A stretch of DNA of 64,000 bases from Chthonobacter albigriseus (lineage in GTDB: Bacteria; Pseudomonadota; Alphaproteobacteria; Rhizobiales; Pleomorphomonadaceae): assembly GCF_013839445.1 (NCBI RefSeq), contig NZ_JACDIT010000010.1, forward strand, positions 62,001 to 126,000. The letters run 5' to 3'. The position numbers and the translations under genes were made by a program. Below, in pieces: positions 9,433 through 18,579 of the stretch (the stretch's first letter is position 1; the number at the start of each line of letters is the position of its first letter). The notes below the pieces were generated by a model. It saw only the letters and a program-made list of their open reading frames with translations, searched no databases and had not been told where the DNA came from.

Positions 9433-9445
9433 AAGGAGAGGGAAT

Positions 9446-9904
9446 ATGGATGCCAAGGATCGTCAAATTCTCCGCGCCCTGCAGCGCAACGCGCGCGCAA
9501 CGAACCTGGAGATCGCGGCGGAGGTGAACCTGTCTCCCTCGCCCTGCCTGCGGCGCATCCGCCTCCTGGAGGAAAGCGGTGCCATCCAGGGCTATCGCGC
9601 GATGGTGGACGCCCGCGCCTACGGGCTGCCGGTCACGGTGTTCATCCGGATCCGTCTCGAGAACCATGGTGCCGAAACCGTCCGCCACTTCGAAACCCGC
9701 GTCCGTGCGCTCGAGCAGGTCCTGGAATGTCATCTGATGACCGGTCCGGCCGACTATCTGCTGCGGGTCATGGTCGCGGGGCTCGACGACTACGAGGACT
9801 TCATCCGCAACCGGGTTCATTCCATCGGCGGCATCAGTTCGATCGACAGCAGCTTCGTCTACGGGACGATCAAGAACACGGGCGTGTTTCCCCCGCTGGA
9901 TTGA
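9446..9904 (+). CDS. Lrp/AsnC-family transcriptional regulator
   Basis: A 152-residue regulator with an N-terminal AsnC-type helix-turn-helix (MDAKDRQILRALQRNARAT, then LEIAAEVNLSPSPCLRRI) and a C-terminal RAM ligand domain (VLECHLMTGPADYLLRVMV). Family members sense amino acids and assemble into octamers. An in-frame ATG at 9428 overlaps the ribosome site AAGGAG, so the ATG at 9446 is the start. Divergent from methionine gamma-lyase, it most likely controls that gene in response to methionine or a related amino acid. Confidence 0.9.
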   Translation: MDAKDRQILRALQRNARATNLEIAAEVNLSPSPCLRRIRLLEESGAIQGYRAMVDARAYGLPVTVFIRIRLENHGAETVRHFETRVRALEQVLECHLMTGPADYLLRVMVAGLDDYEDFIRNRVHSIGGISSIDSSFVYGTIKNTGVFPPLD

Positions 9905-10045
9905 CCACGGCAAGCCGGGCGCCGCGTTTTCCGGCAGAGCCGCCTCCGCTCCGGGGAAGCGGGAACCCCGGCCCGATCCTACATCATGGAAAAGCGGGGG
10001 AAGTCTCCGTCCTCCGGATGATTCTCCCGCCGTGACCGGAACCAG

Positions 10046-10059
10046 GTGTATCGATACAC
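10046..10059. promoter_or_regulatory. LacI-type operator GTGTATCGATACAC
   Basis: A perfect 14-bp palindrome with the central CG characteristic of LacI/GalR operators, 30 bp before the preferred start of the beta-mannosidase. A LacI-family gene is the next gene in the same operon, so it is the obvious ligand. The palindrome lies inside an in-frame extension of the mannosidase ORF, which argues the protein starts downstream of it. Confidence 0.75.
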
Positions 10060-10088
10060 TTGACCGTTCCACTGGCGATCGTGCAACC

Positions 10089-12560
10089 ATGCGCCCCATA
10101 CTCTGGCAGAATTGGATGATGGGCATGGAGACGGGAGCGGGCGCGGTTCGCCTGAACGAGGACTGGGTTCTCCACGTCGCGGACTCCCGGCTGCCGCTGG
10201 AATTTCCCGCCGACATCCACTCCGTTCTCCTTGCCGCCGGTGAGATCCCAGACCCCTACTGGCGCGATACCGAGCCCAGTCTCGATTGGGTCCACCAGCG
10301 CGACTGGGTGGTGTCGCGCAGCTTCGACGTCGCCGCGGCCCTGGACGGGACGTGGACGCTTACCGTCCCGACGATCGACTGTTTCGCTACCGTTCGCCTC
10401 AACGGAGTGGTGGTGGGCCGCACCGAGAGCCAGTTCGTCCGCTACGACCTCGACGTCACCGGCGCCCTCCGGGAGGGCCGCAATGACCTGGAGATCACCT
10501 TCCACTCCGCCACGGCGGTCGCGGCGGAGAAGCGCGACGCGTTTCCCTTCGCGCTGCCCTACCTCACCGGCAACTGCCGCATCGGCCACGTCAACTTCCT
10601 GCGCAAGACCGCCTGCCACGCCGGCTGGGACTGGAACATCGCCCTGATGCCCCTCGGCATCTACGGTGATGTCCTGCTGCGTCGCTCCGCGCTCGCACGC
10701 CTCGACGAACTCAAGGTCGTCCAGCATCACGAGGCAGGCAGCGTGACGGTCGAAGTCACGGCCTACCTGCACGGCAACGGTGTCGGCGAAACCGCCGTCG
10801 TGATGGACCTGGACGGCCAGGTCGTGGAACGCACCCTGTCCGTCGTCCCCGGCGAGAACCGCCTCGTCGCCAGTTTCGTCATCGACGAGCCACGGCTCTG
10901 GTGGCCGGCCGGCCACGGCGAACAGCCGCTCTACGATCTGACGGTACACTGCGACGGGCAGGCGCTCACCCGCCGGATCGGCCTGCGGACCGTCCGCCTG
11001 ATCACCGAGCCGGACGAGGTCGGCGCGAGGTTCGCCTTCGCCGTGAACGGCCGCGAGATCGTCATGCGCGGGGCGAACTGGATCCCGGCCGACGCGCTGC
11101 CGGCCCGCTGCACGCCCGACGTGGTGCGCGACCGCCTGCAGTCGGCCCGCGACGTCCATATGAACATGATCCGCATCTGGGGCGGTGGCCAGTACGAGCC
11201 GGACTGGTTCTACGACCTCTGCTCCGAGATGGGCATCATGGTCTGGCACGACTTCATGTTCGCCTGCAATCACTACCCGGGCGCCGACAACCGCTGGCTG
11301 AAGCTGGTGCGGCTGGAGGCCCGCCAGCAGATCCGCCGACTGTCGTCCCAGCCCTCGATGGCGCTCTGGTGCGGCGACAACGAACTGGTCGGGGCGTTGC
11401 GCTGGTTTCCCGAAACTCGGGCCGATCGGGACCGCTACCTCGCCAACTACGACCGGCTCAACCACGCGCTGGAGGAGTGCTTCGAGGACGAGGCGCCGGA
11501 CGTTCCGTTCTGGCCCTCGTCGCCGTCGATCGGCCGCCTGAACTTCGGCGACGGCTGGCACGACGACCGGTCCGGCGACATGCACTTCTGGGACGTCTGG
11601 CACTCGGCCAAGGACTTCGAGCACTATCGGACGGTGCAGCCCCGCTTCTGCTCGGAGTTCGGTTTCCAGTCCTTCCCGTCCATGCCCGTCATCGAGAGCT
11701 TCACCGAACCGGGCGACCGCAACGTCTCCTCTCGCGTCATGGAGATCCATCAGCGCAACGATGGCGGCAACAGTCGCATCGTCGAGACTCTCGTGCGCTA
11801 CTTCCCGTTTCCGGATCGCTTCGAAGACATGGTCTGGCTGTCCCAAATCAGCCAGGCGTTGGCCATGAAGACCGCCATCGAATGGTGGCGCAGCCGCAAG
11901 CCCCGCAACATGGGCGTGCTCTACTGGCAGCTCAACGATACCTGGCCGGTCGCCAGCTGGGCCAGTCTGGAATACGGCGGCGGCTGGAAGGCCACCCACT
12001 ATCTCGCCCGCCACTTCATGGCGCCGGTTCTCCTGACCGCCCAGCCGGGACCAGGCGAAACCGTCGGCGTCCACGCCGTCAACGATGGCAACGAGGCGAC
12101 ACGGATCGTCTACCGCCTGTCGCGCCAGGCCTTCGGCGGCGAGCGGACGCTGCTGACGGAATCGACCTGTGAGATCCCGCCCGACCGCGCCGTCGAGATC
12201 GCCAGCCTGCCGGCGGGTCGACTGGGCGAGGCCGACTTCCTGCACATCGAATGGACCGACCTGGCCACCGGACTGGACGGCGAGAACACCTTCTTCCCCA
12301 ACCGCTTCAAGGCCTATGACATCGGCGTTCCAGACGTTTCGATCCGCCGCGAGGGCGACGACCTCATCCTCGTCTCCGATCGGGTCGCGCTGTTCGTCAC
12401 CGTGGATCTCGGCCGCGCCGATGTGCTCACCGACAACTGCTTCCACCTCTATCCCGGCCGGCCGAAACGGATCGGCATCTATCGCCGCCGCGGGTCGGAG
12501 CTGCGCACCGGTTTGCCGGAACCCGAACTGACGTTTCTCCGGTCCGGTCCGCCGCGATGA
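10089..12560 (+). CDS. Beta-mannosidase, glycoside hydrolase family 2
   Basis: An 823-residue family 2 glycosidase. It has an N-terminal jelly-roll domain, an immunoglobulin-like domain and a TIM barrel from about residue 300. The acid/base Glu432 lies in WCGDNE and the nucleophile Glu523 in SEFGFQSFPS, both in the beta-mannosidase form of the family motif. It removes terminal beta-mannose from mannooligosaccharides. No signal peptide is seen, so it acts in the cytosol on imported sugars. The frame is open to 10032, but that extension contains the LacI-type operator. ATG 10089 is preferred; ATGs at 10116, 10119 and 10125 are alternatives, and none has a clear ribosome site. Confidence 0.88.
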   Translation: MRPILWQNWMMGMETGAGAVRLNEDWVLHVADSRLPLEFPADIHSVLLAAGEIPDPYWRDTEPSLDWVHQRDWVVSRSFDVAAALDGTWTLTVPTIDCFATVRLNGVVVGRTESQFVRYDLDVTGALREGRNDLEITFHSATAVAAEKRDAFPFALPYLTGNCRIGHVNFLRKTACHAGWDWNIALMPLGIYGDVLLRRSALARLDELKVVQHHEAGSVTVEVTAYLHGNGVGETAVVMDLDGQVVERTLSVVPGENRLVASFVIDEPRLWWPAGHGEQPLYDLTVHCDGQALTRRIGLRTVRLITEPDEVGARFAFAVNGREIVMRGANWIPADALPARCTPDVVRDRLQSARDVHMNMIRIWGGGQYEPDWFYDLCSEMGIMVWHDFMFACNHYPGADNRWLKLVRLEARQQIRRLSSQPSMALWCGDNELVGALRWFPETRADRDRYLANYDRLNHALEECFEDEAPDVPFWPSSPSIGRLNFGDGWHDDRSGDMHFWDVWHSAKDFEHYRTVQPRFCSEFGFQSFPSMPVIESFTEPGDRNVSSRVMEIHQRNDGGNSRIVETLVRYFPFPDRFEDMVWLSQISQALAMKTAIEWWRSRKPRNMGVLYWQLNDTWPVASWASLEYGGGWKATHYLARHFMAPVLLTAQPGPGETVGVHAVNDGNEATRIVYRLSRQAFGGERTLLTESTCEIPPDRAVEIASLPAGRLGEADFLHIEWTDLATGLDGENTFFPNRFKAYDIGVPDVSIRREGDDLILVSDRVALFVTVDLGRADVLTDNCFHLYPGRPKRIGIYRRRGSELRTGLPEPELTFLRSGPPR

Positions 12561-13588
12561 GACGGCCCATCCAGGGCTTGCAGGACCCCAAACCGGTCAC
12601 TCTCAAGGACATCGCCGACCACCTCGGCGTGTCCGTGACCACGGTAGCCCGGTCCTTGAAGGACGGTCACAAGATCGGGCCGGAGATGGTCCAGCGCGTC
12701 CGCCAGGCCGCCGATCGCCTCGGCTACGTCCGCAATCTCGACGGCGTGAAGCTGCGGACAGGCAAGACGCTGACCATCCTCGCCCAATTCGCGTTCCCGC
12801 AGGAGGAGGAGGTCGGCGACGCCGGCGCGCTCGGCCTGCTCGCCGGCATCCACAGCCGCCTCGCCGACACCGACTACACCGTCCGCGTGGTGCCCGCCGT
12901 GATCGGCGAGAACAACCTCAAGGCCGTCGTCGACGTGGTCCGCAGCCGGATAGCCGACGGAGTCATCCTCGACCACATCCAACCGCAGGACGACCGGGTC
13001 AAGCTGCTGCTGGAATACGGCATTCCCTTCGTCACCTACGGCCGGACCGAACTCCTCACCCAGCACGCCTATTTCGACATCGACAACGAGTTCGCGGCCT
13101 GGCAGGGCACTTCCGCGATGATCGGGCAGGGCCACCGGCGCATCGCCTTGGTCGACCTCGACCCCGCCTTCTCCTTCGTCCAGCAGCGCTTGCGCGGCTA
13201 CCGGCGGGCGTTGCAGGAAGCCGGCCTCCCGTTCGACCCGGCGCTCGTCGCTCATGTCCAGCCGGATCCAGCGGCCGCGCGCGAGGCGGCCCAGCGATTG
13301 ACCTCCGCCGACAATCCCGACGCCTTCGTCTGCACGAACGAGACCGTCTACCTCGGCGTCCGTGCCGGCGTCCGGAGCGCCGCCGCCGGGCACAGCCAGC
13401 GCGTCGGATTCTCCGTCAGGACAGGAACGAACATCGGCGCCTATCTCGGTTCCCGCATGACGGCGTCCCACTATTCGCGCATCCGGTCCGGCTACCAGCT
13501 CGCCGAACTCCTGCTGCAGCGCCTGGACGGCCGGCCGGCGGACGAACTGCAGGTGCTCGCCCGGACCGAGCTGCGCGAACCGTCCTGA
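12557..13588 (+). CDS. LacI-family transcriptional repressor
   Basis: A 343-residue LacI/GalR regulator. The HTH and hinge lie at about residues 15-70 (VTLKDIADHLGVSVTTVARSL), followed by a periplasmic-binding-protein-like sugar-sensing domain. It overlaps the mannosidase stop by four bases (ATGA), so the two are translationally coupled. With the palindrome upstream of the mannosidase this gives a self-regulated unit, induced by a mannoside or related sugar. The effector is inferred from context only. Confidence 0.92.
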   Translation: MRRPIQGLQDPKPVTLKDIADHLGVSVTTVARSLKDGHKIGPEMVQRVRQAADRLGYVRNLDGVKLRTGKTLTILAQFAFPQEEEVGDAGALGLLAGIHSRLADTDYTVRVVPAVIGENNLKAVVDVVRSRIADGVILDHIQPQDDRVKLLLEYGIPFVTYGRTELLTQHAYFDIDNEFAAWQGTSAMIGQGHRRIALVDLDPAFSFVQQRLRGYRRALQEAGLPFDPALVAHVQPDPAAAREAAQRLTSADNPDAFVCTNETVYLGVRAGVRSAAAGHSQRVGFSVRTGTNIGAYLGSRMTASHYSRIRSGYQLAELLLQRLDGRPADELQVLARTELREPS

Positions 13589-13741
13589 CCGCCCGGCGTG
13601 TGTGGCGGTCCGTGCCTCTCCGTTTCCCGCAGCGGCCCAACGCAATCGCCGCTACACTTGCCCTCGCGGGCGATGGTGTCGACCGCGGCAAGGAGGCCGG
13701 CGGCGAACGCCGGTCCGAGCGACGGGAGCGGAGCGGCTGAG

Positions 13742-14740
13742 ATGAAACTGGCAACACTCAAGGACAGGACCCGCGACGGCATGCTCGTCGTGGTCTCTCG
13801 CGATCTCACCCGGTTCGTTTCAGCGCGCCCGATTGCCGCCACCCTCCAAGCGGCCCTGGACGACTGGGAACACGCCGCTCCTCGGCTCCTCGATCTCGCG
13901 CACGATCTGGAGCTCGGTGCGCTCCCGACGGAACGTTTCCACGAACACCATGCGCGCTCGCCACTGCCGCGCGCCTACCAGCGGATCGACGGAGAGGCCT
14001 ATGCCGGCCTGGGCAATCCCGACAGTGGCTCCGAAACAGACGGTCCGCGGCTCGTCCAGGCGGCTTCCGACAGCTTCGTCGGCCCGCGGGACCCGATCCT
14101 CGCCCCGCCGAATGCCCTCGACATCGACCTTGAAGGCGGCATCGCCGTGCTGACCGGAGACGTCCCCTTAGGTGCCAGCCGCGATGAGGCCGCTGCCGCG
14201 ATCCGTCTCGTCATGCTGGTCAACGACGTCGGCTTCGGAGGTCCGGCGGCGGATCGCTTCGCTCAAGCGGGCGGGCGGCTCCCATTCAGCCTCGCGGCCT
14301 TCTCGCCGGTCGCGGTCACGCCAGACGAACTCGGCCCGGCCTGGGACGGCGGCAAGGTGGACCTGCCGCTTCTCGTCTCCATCAACGGCAAGCCCTTCGG
14401 AAAGCCCAATGCCGCCCGTGACGTGAGGTTCGACGCCCCGGCCCTGATCGAGCACGCCGCCCGGACCCGCCCGCTCGGCGCCGGAAGCATCATCGGCTCC
14501 GGACCTGTTTCGAACCGGGGCGTCGACGGCGGTCCGGGCCAGCCGCTCGAACAGGGCGGCGTCGGATTCGCCAGCATCGCCGCACGGCGCCGTGCGGAAA
14601 CGATGGTCGCCGGCGCCCCCGCCACGGCATTTCTGGCAGCCGGGGATACGGTCCGCATCGAGATGAAGGACAAGGCGGGGCACTCGATCTTCGGGGCGAT
14701 CGAGCAGAGTGTCGCGCAGGCAGGGGACGCCGCCGTCTGA
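13742..14740 (+). CDS. Fumarylacetoacetate hydrolase (FAA)-family protein
   Basis: A 332-residue member of the FAH superfamily with the N-terminal FAA_hydro_N-type region (MKLATLKDRTRDGMLVVVSR) and a C-terminal catalytic fold. Metal-binding acidic residues are expected in the segment LDIDLEGGIAVLTGDVP. The family includes fumarylacetoacetases, acylpyruvate hydrolases and sugar-acid decarboxylase-like enzymes; the reaction here cannot be fixed. The start is the ATG at 13742 (upstream codons do not match the family). It follows the LacI gene by 153 bp on the same strand. No tyrosine-catabolism genes are nearby. Confidence 0.82.
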   Translation: MKLATLKDRTRDGMLVVVSRDLTRFVSARPIAATLQAALDDWEHAAPRLLDLAHDLELGALPTERFHEHHARSPLPRAYQRIDGEAYAGLGNPDSGSETDGPRLVQAASDSFVGPRDPILAPPNALDIDLEGGIAVLTGDVPLGASRDEAAAAIRLVMLVNDVGFGGPAADRFAQAGGRLPFSLAAFSPVAVTPDELGPAWDGGKVDLPLLVSINGKPFGKPNAARDVRFDAPALIEHAARTRPLGAGSIIGSGPVSNRGVDGGPGQPLEQGGVGFASIAARRRAETMVAGAPATAFLAAGDTVRIEMKDKAGHSIFGAIEQSVAQAGDAAV

Positions 14741-14767
14741 ACGACCCTCTGCGAAGGCCTCACCCGC

Positions 14768-14788
14768 CGGGCCGGCGTCGCCGGCCCG
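14768..14788. terminator. GC-rich hairpin between convergent FAA-hydrolase and glgP genes
   Basis: Nine-base arms CGGGCCGGC / GCCGGCCCG around a three-base loop. No T-tract follows on either strand, so termination function is uncertain, but the position between two converging genes fits. Confidence 0.4.
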
Positions 14789-14821
14789 CGGGCTGCCGTC
14801 GCGATCGAACCGACCTCGGAA

Positions 14822-17272
14822 TCAGGTCGTCTCCACGCCCCAGACGTCCTTGGCGTAGCCGCGGATCGTGCGGTCGCTGGAGAACCAGCCGACCTGGGCG
14901 GTGTTGAGGATCGCCCGTTCCGCCCACCGCGTCGCGTCCCGGTAATCCAGGTCCACGTCCCGCTGGCGCTGGAAATAGGCCTGGAAGTCGGCCGTCACCA
15001 GGAACCAGTCGGTGTTGTAGAGCCGGTCCGCGATCTGGTGGAAGCGGCCGTGGTCGTCGGGGGAGAACTCGCCGGCCACCATCGCATCGATCGCGGCCTT
15101 CAGGGTCGGATCGCCCTCGATCGTCGCCCGCGCGTTGTAGCCGCGGGTGCGGATGTCCGCCACGCTGTCGGCGGTCAGGCCGAAGATGTAGATGTTGTCC
15201 GGCCCCACGCGCTCGCCGATCTCCACGTTGGCGCCGTCCAGCGTGCCGATGGTCAGCGCGCCGTTGAGCGCCAGCTTCATGTTGCCGGTGCCGGAGGCCT
15301 CCATGCCGGCCGTCGAGATCTGCTCCGACAGGTCGGCTGCCGGGATGATGATCTCGGCCAGCGAGACGTTGTAGTTCGGCAGGAACGCCACCTTCAGCCG
15401 GTCGCCCACGATCGGGTCGGAGTTGATCGTCCGCGCCACGTCGTTGCCGAGCTTGATGATCAGCTTGGCCATGTGATAGCCGGGCGCCGCCTTGCCGGCG
15501 AAGATCTTCACGCGCGGCGTCCACTCCGCGCCCGGCGTGCGCCGGATCGCCTGGTAGAGCGCGATCGTCTCCAGGATGTTCAGGAGCTGCCGCTTGTACT
15601 CGTGGATGCGCTTGATCTGCACGTCGAACAGGGCGGACGGATCCACCTTGAGCCCGATCCGCTTCTCGATCTCGTTGGCCAGCCGCACCTTGTTGGCGCG
15701 CTTGGCGACGCTGAACTTGTCGCGGAAGGCGCTGTCGGTGGCCAGTGGCACGATCGCCGACAGCTTCTCCAGGTCGTCCACCCAGCCGTCGCCGATGGAG
15801 TCCACCAGCAGCTTGCGCAGCCCCGGATTGCACTCGTAGAGCCAGCGCCGCGGCGTGATCCCGTTCGTCTCGTTGACGATCCGGTCGGGATAGAGCGAAT
15901 GGAAATCGCGGAACACGGTCTGCTTCATCAGGTCCGTGTGCAGCGCCGACACCCCGTTCACCCGGCGCGAGCCGACGAACGCGAGGTTGCCCATCTTGAT
16001 CTCGCTGCCGTGCTCGATGATCCGGATCGCGTCCAGTGACACCGAGACGTTGCGGCCCTGCACCTCGGCGAGGTGGTGGTAGTCGATCCACTCGATGATC
16101 TGCATGTGCCGCGGCAGCACGCGCCGGAACAGACCGACGTTCCAGCGCTCCAGCGCCTCCGGCATCAGCGTGTGGTTGGTGTAGCTGAGGCACTTGCGCG
16201 TGATTTCGAAGGCCTCGGGGAACGCCAGGCCGTGTTCGTCCGCCAGGATGCGCATCAGTTCGGCCACCGCGATGGCGGGATGCGTGTCGTTCATCTGGAT
16301 CGCGACCTGTTCCGGCAGCAACCGGATGTCGTCGAACTCCGAGAGATAGCGCCGCACCAGGTCCTGCAGCGAGGCCGAGGTGAAGAAATACTCCTGCTTC
16401 AGCCGCAGTTCCTTGCCTTCCGGCGTGGTGTCGTCCGGATAGAGCACGCGGCTGATGGTTTCCGCCTTGATGCTCTTCTCCGCCGCCGACACGTAGTCGC
16501 CGTGGTTGAAGCGCCGCAGGTCGAGCACCTCCACAGGCTTGGAGGCCCAGAGCCGCAACGTGTTGACGTGAACGCCCTTCCACCCGGTGATCGGCGTGTC
16601 GTAGGCGACCGCCAGCACCGTTTCCTCGGCGTGCCAGTAGGTGTGGCCCTGACCGTCGAACGAGATATGTCCGCCGAACTTGATCGGGTAGGCGACTTCC
16701 AGCCGCTCGAATTCCCAGACGTGACCGGAGACCAGCCAGTCCTCCGGCTCCTCGACCTGCCAGCCGTCGTGGAAGCGCTGGCGGAACAGCCCGTGCTCGT
16801 AGCGGATGCCGTAGCCATAGGCCGGGATGCCGACCGTCGACATGGAATCGAGGAAACAGGCGGCCAGGCGGCCGAGGCCGCCGTTGCCCAGCGCCGCGTC
16901 GCTCTCCTGGACCACCAGGGAATCGTAGTCGACGCCGAGCGCCTTGGTAGCCTCGCGCGCAGCCGTCTCCAGCTGGAGGTTCGCGACCGCATCGTTGAGC
17001 AGGCGGCCGATCAGGAACTCCATGGAGAGGTAGTAGACGCGCTTTCGATGGGCCGAGTATCCGCGCCGGGTGCTCTCGAACCAGGAGTCCACCACATGGT
17101 CGCGCACGGCGAGCGCCAGCGCCGTCGCCCAATCGCGGACCGTGGCGTGGCCGGGATCCTTGCCGACCGCGTAGGCCAGCTTTTCCAGGATCGACCGCTT
17201 GAGGGCTTCCGCGTCGGTCGCGCGCGGCTCGGCGACGAAGTTCGTCATCTTGGCGTCCGGGTTCACGTTCAT
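14822..17272 (-). CDS. glgP: Glycogen/starch phosphorylase
   Basis: Releases glucose-1-phosphate from glycogen ends using phosphate and PLP. The 816-residue length is typical. The N-terminus has the family segment RVYYLSMEFLIGRLL, and the PLP lysine lies in EASGTGNMKLALNGALTIGT near residue 660. The start is taken at ATG 17272 (MNVNPDAKMTNF), with a moderate GGGGTGGG ribosome site; 17249 (MTNF) is possible. In many rhizobia glgP heads the glgPBCAX-pgm operon, but here it stands alone about 40 kb from glgC-A-X-pgm. The upstream 340 bp is AT-rich for this genome and probably holds its promoter. Confidence 0.95.
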   Translation of the reverse strand: MNVNPDAKMTNFVAEPRATDAEALKRSILEKLAYAVGKDPGHATVRDWATALALAVRDHVVDSWFESTRRGYSAHRKRVYYLSMEFLIGRLLNDAVANLQLETAAREATKALGVDYDSLVVQESDAALGNGGLGRLAACFLDSMSTVGIPAYGYGIRYEHGLFRQRFHDGWQVEEPEDWLVSGHVWEFERLEVAYPIKFGGHISFDGQGHTYWHAEETVLAVAYDTPITGWKGVHVNTLRLWASKPVEVLDLRRFNHGDYVSAAEKSIKAETISRVLYPDDTTPEGKELRLKQEYFFTSASLQDLVRRYLSEFDDIRLLPEQVAIQMNDTHPAIAVAELMRILADEHGLAFPEAFEITRKCLSYTNHTLMPEALERWNVGLFRRVLPRHMQIIEWIDYHHLAEVQGRNVSVSLDAIRIIEHGSEIKMGNLAFVGSRRVNGVSALHTDLMKQTVFRDFHSLYPDRIVNETNGITPRRWLYECNPGLRKLLVDSIGDGWVDDLEKLSAIVPLATDSAFRDKFSVAKRANKVRLANEIEKRIGLKVDPSALFDVQIKRIHEYKRQLLNILETIALYQAIRRTPGAEWTPRVKIFAGKAAPGYHMAKLIIKLGNDVARTINSDPIVGDRLKVAFLPNYNVSLAEIIIPAADLSEQISTAGMEASGTGNMKLALNGALTIGTLDGANVEIGERVGPDNIYIFGLTADSVADIRTRGYNARATIEGDPTLKAAIDAMVAGEFSPDDHGRFHQIADRLYNTDWFLVTADFQAYFQRQRDVDLDYRDATRWAERAILNTAQVGWFSSDRTIRGYAKDVWGVETT

Positions 17273-17611
17273 TCGCCCACCCCATGGCGGCGGGGAACCG
17301 GCCCCTCCGCCCACGAGAAAATTTCAATCTGCCAAGGATACGCGGCGACTGGTTTCGAATTCTCCAGCGTCCGTGAAAATGCTCGTCGGATCGCCGCAAT
17401 AAATTCGCAAAACGCTATGCATCAACCATGCCGCCTACAGGTGCGGACCCGCGGGCTCAGGATCGATCTACCCACCGACCCGCGCACCTGTCCAGAACCG
17501 AGGCGCCGGAACCCTGCATTTACATCCTGAAATCGTTAAAAAAGGGGGTCGAGCCAAACGCTAAGCGCAACTCATGCAAAATACATATACATGCTGCGCA
17601 TACCGGACGAA
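17273..17611. other. AT-rich intergenic region upstream of glgP
   Basis: No gene is seen in this 339-bp gap between prmB and glgP (both leftward). On the minus strand a run CCCCCTTTTTTA near 17537-17549 could help end prmB transcription, although no strong stem precedes it. The part near glgP (about 17310-17420) is markedly AT-rich and is the likely promoter region. Confidence 0.45.
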
Positions 17612-18523
17612 TCACGCGACGCCGTGAAGGGCCTCGGCGGCAAGCCAGAACACCTCGCCCTCGCTCTCCTCCGTGTCGAGCCAGAAGAAGGGGAGGTCGG
17701 CAAATTCGGCCTCCAGGATTTCCCGTCCAGTGCCGATCTCGCACAAGAGCCCGCCGCCGGGATTGAGGTGCGACCCAGCCTGCCTCAGGATCCGGCGCAC
17801 GATGTCCAGGCCGTCCGGACCGCCGGCGAGCGCCATCTCCGGCTCGTGCCGGTATTCCGCCGGCAACAGGTCCATCGTCTCCTGGTCCACATAGGGCGGA
17901 TTGGTGATGATCAGGTCGTAGCGCGCGCCACCCAGCGGTTCGAACAGGTCGCCACGGTGCAGCGTCACGCGCTCCGGCGCGAGCTCGGCCACGTTCATCT
18001 CCGCCACCGCCAGCGCATCGGGCGAAAGGTCCACCGCGTCCACGTCGGCATGGGGAAACACCCGCGACGCCAGGATCGCCAGGCAGCCAGACCCTGTGCA
18101 AAGGTCGAGCACGCTCTCCACCGAGGTCGGATCCTCGATCAGCGTGAAATCGTCGCCGCCGATCAGCTCGGAGAACAGGATCTCGCCGATGAACGAGCGC
18201 GGCACGATCACCCGCTCGTCCACGTGGAACGGCACGCCCTGGATATAGGCCCGCTTTACCAGGTAGGGCGTCGGCTTGCGCGTCGTCGCGCGCTCCTCGA
18301 TCAGGCCGAGGATCCGCTCCCGCTCCGCCCGGGTCAGCCGGGCGTCCATCCACGGATTCACGTCGTCGATCGGCAGCCTGAGGCTCTCCAGCACCAGGAA
18401 CACGGCATCGTCCACCGTGCCCGACACGCCGTGCCCGGCGAAGAGGCCCGCCTCCTCGAAGCAGGTCACCGCATAGCGGACCAGATCGCGGATCGTCAGA
18501 AGGTCGTCGGCAGGCGTCGTCAC
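17612..18523 (-). CDS. prmB: 50S ribosomal protein L3 glutamine methyltransferase
   Basis: Methylates a glutamine of ribosomal protein L3 using S-adenosylmethionine. The 303-residue protein has the HemK/PrmB features: an N-terminal helical domain, the SAM motif VLDLCTGSGCLAI, and the NPPY substrate-glutamine motif in DLIITNPPYVDQETM. PrmB rather than PrmC is favoured by the PrmB-like sequence DERVIVPRSFIGEIL. The start is GTG 18523, which gives a normal N-terminus (VTTPADDLLTIRDL); the frame stays open upstream inside the aminotransferase gene. It follows that gene by 56 bp. Confidence 0.9.
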   Translation of the reverse strand: MTTPADDLLTIRDLVRYAVTCFEEAGLFAGHGVSGTVDDAVFLVLESLRLPIDDVNPWMDARLTRAERERILGLIEERATTRKPTPYLVKRAYIQGVPFHVDERVIVPRSFIGEILFSELIGGDDFTLIEDPTSVESVLDLCTGSGCLAILASRVFPHADVDAVDLSPDALAVAEMNVAELAPERVTLHRGDLFEPLGGARYDLIITNPPYVDQETMDLLPAEYRHEPEMALAGGPDGLDIVRRILRQAGSHLNPGGGLLCEIGTGREILEAEFADLPFFWLDTEESEGEVFWLAAEALHGVA

Positions 18524-18579
18524 GGCTTTGTTTCCCAAGCGGCGGTGCGGCCGCCGTTTAGCACGTCCCAATCTCGCCG

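Noticed and set aside
9984-12446. 820-codon minus-strand ORF
   Set aside because: Antisense shadow of the beta-mannosidase gene, which has intact catalytic motifs.
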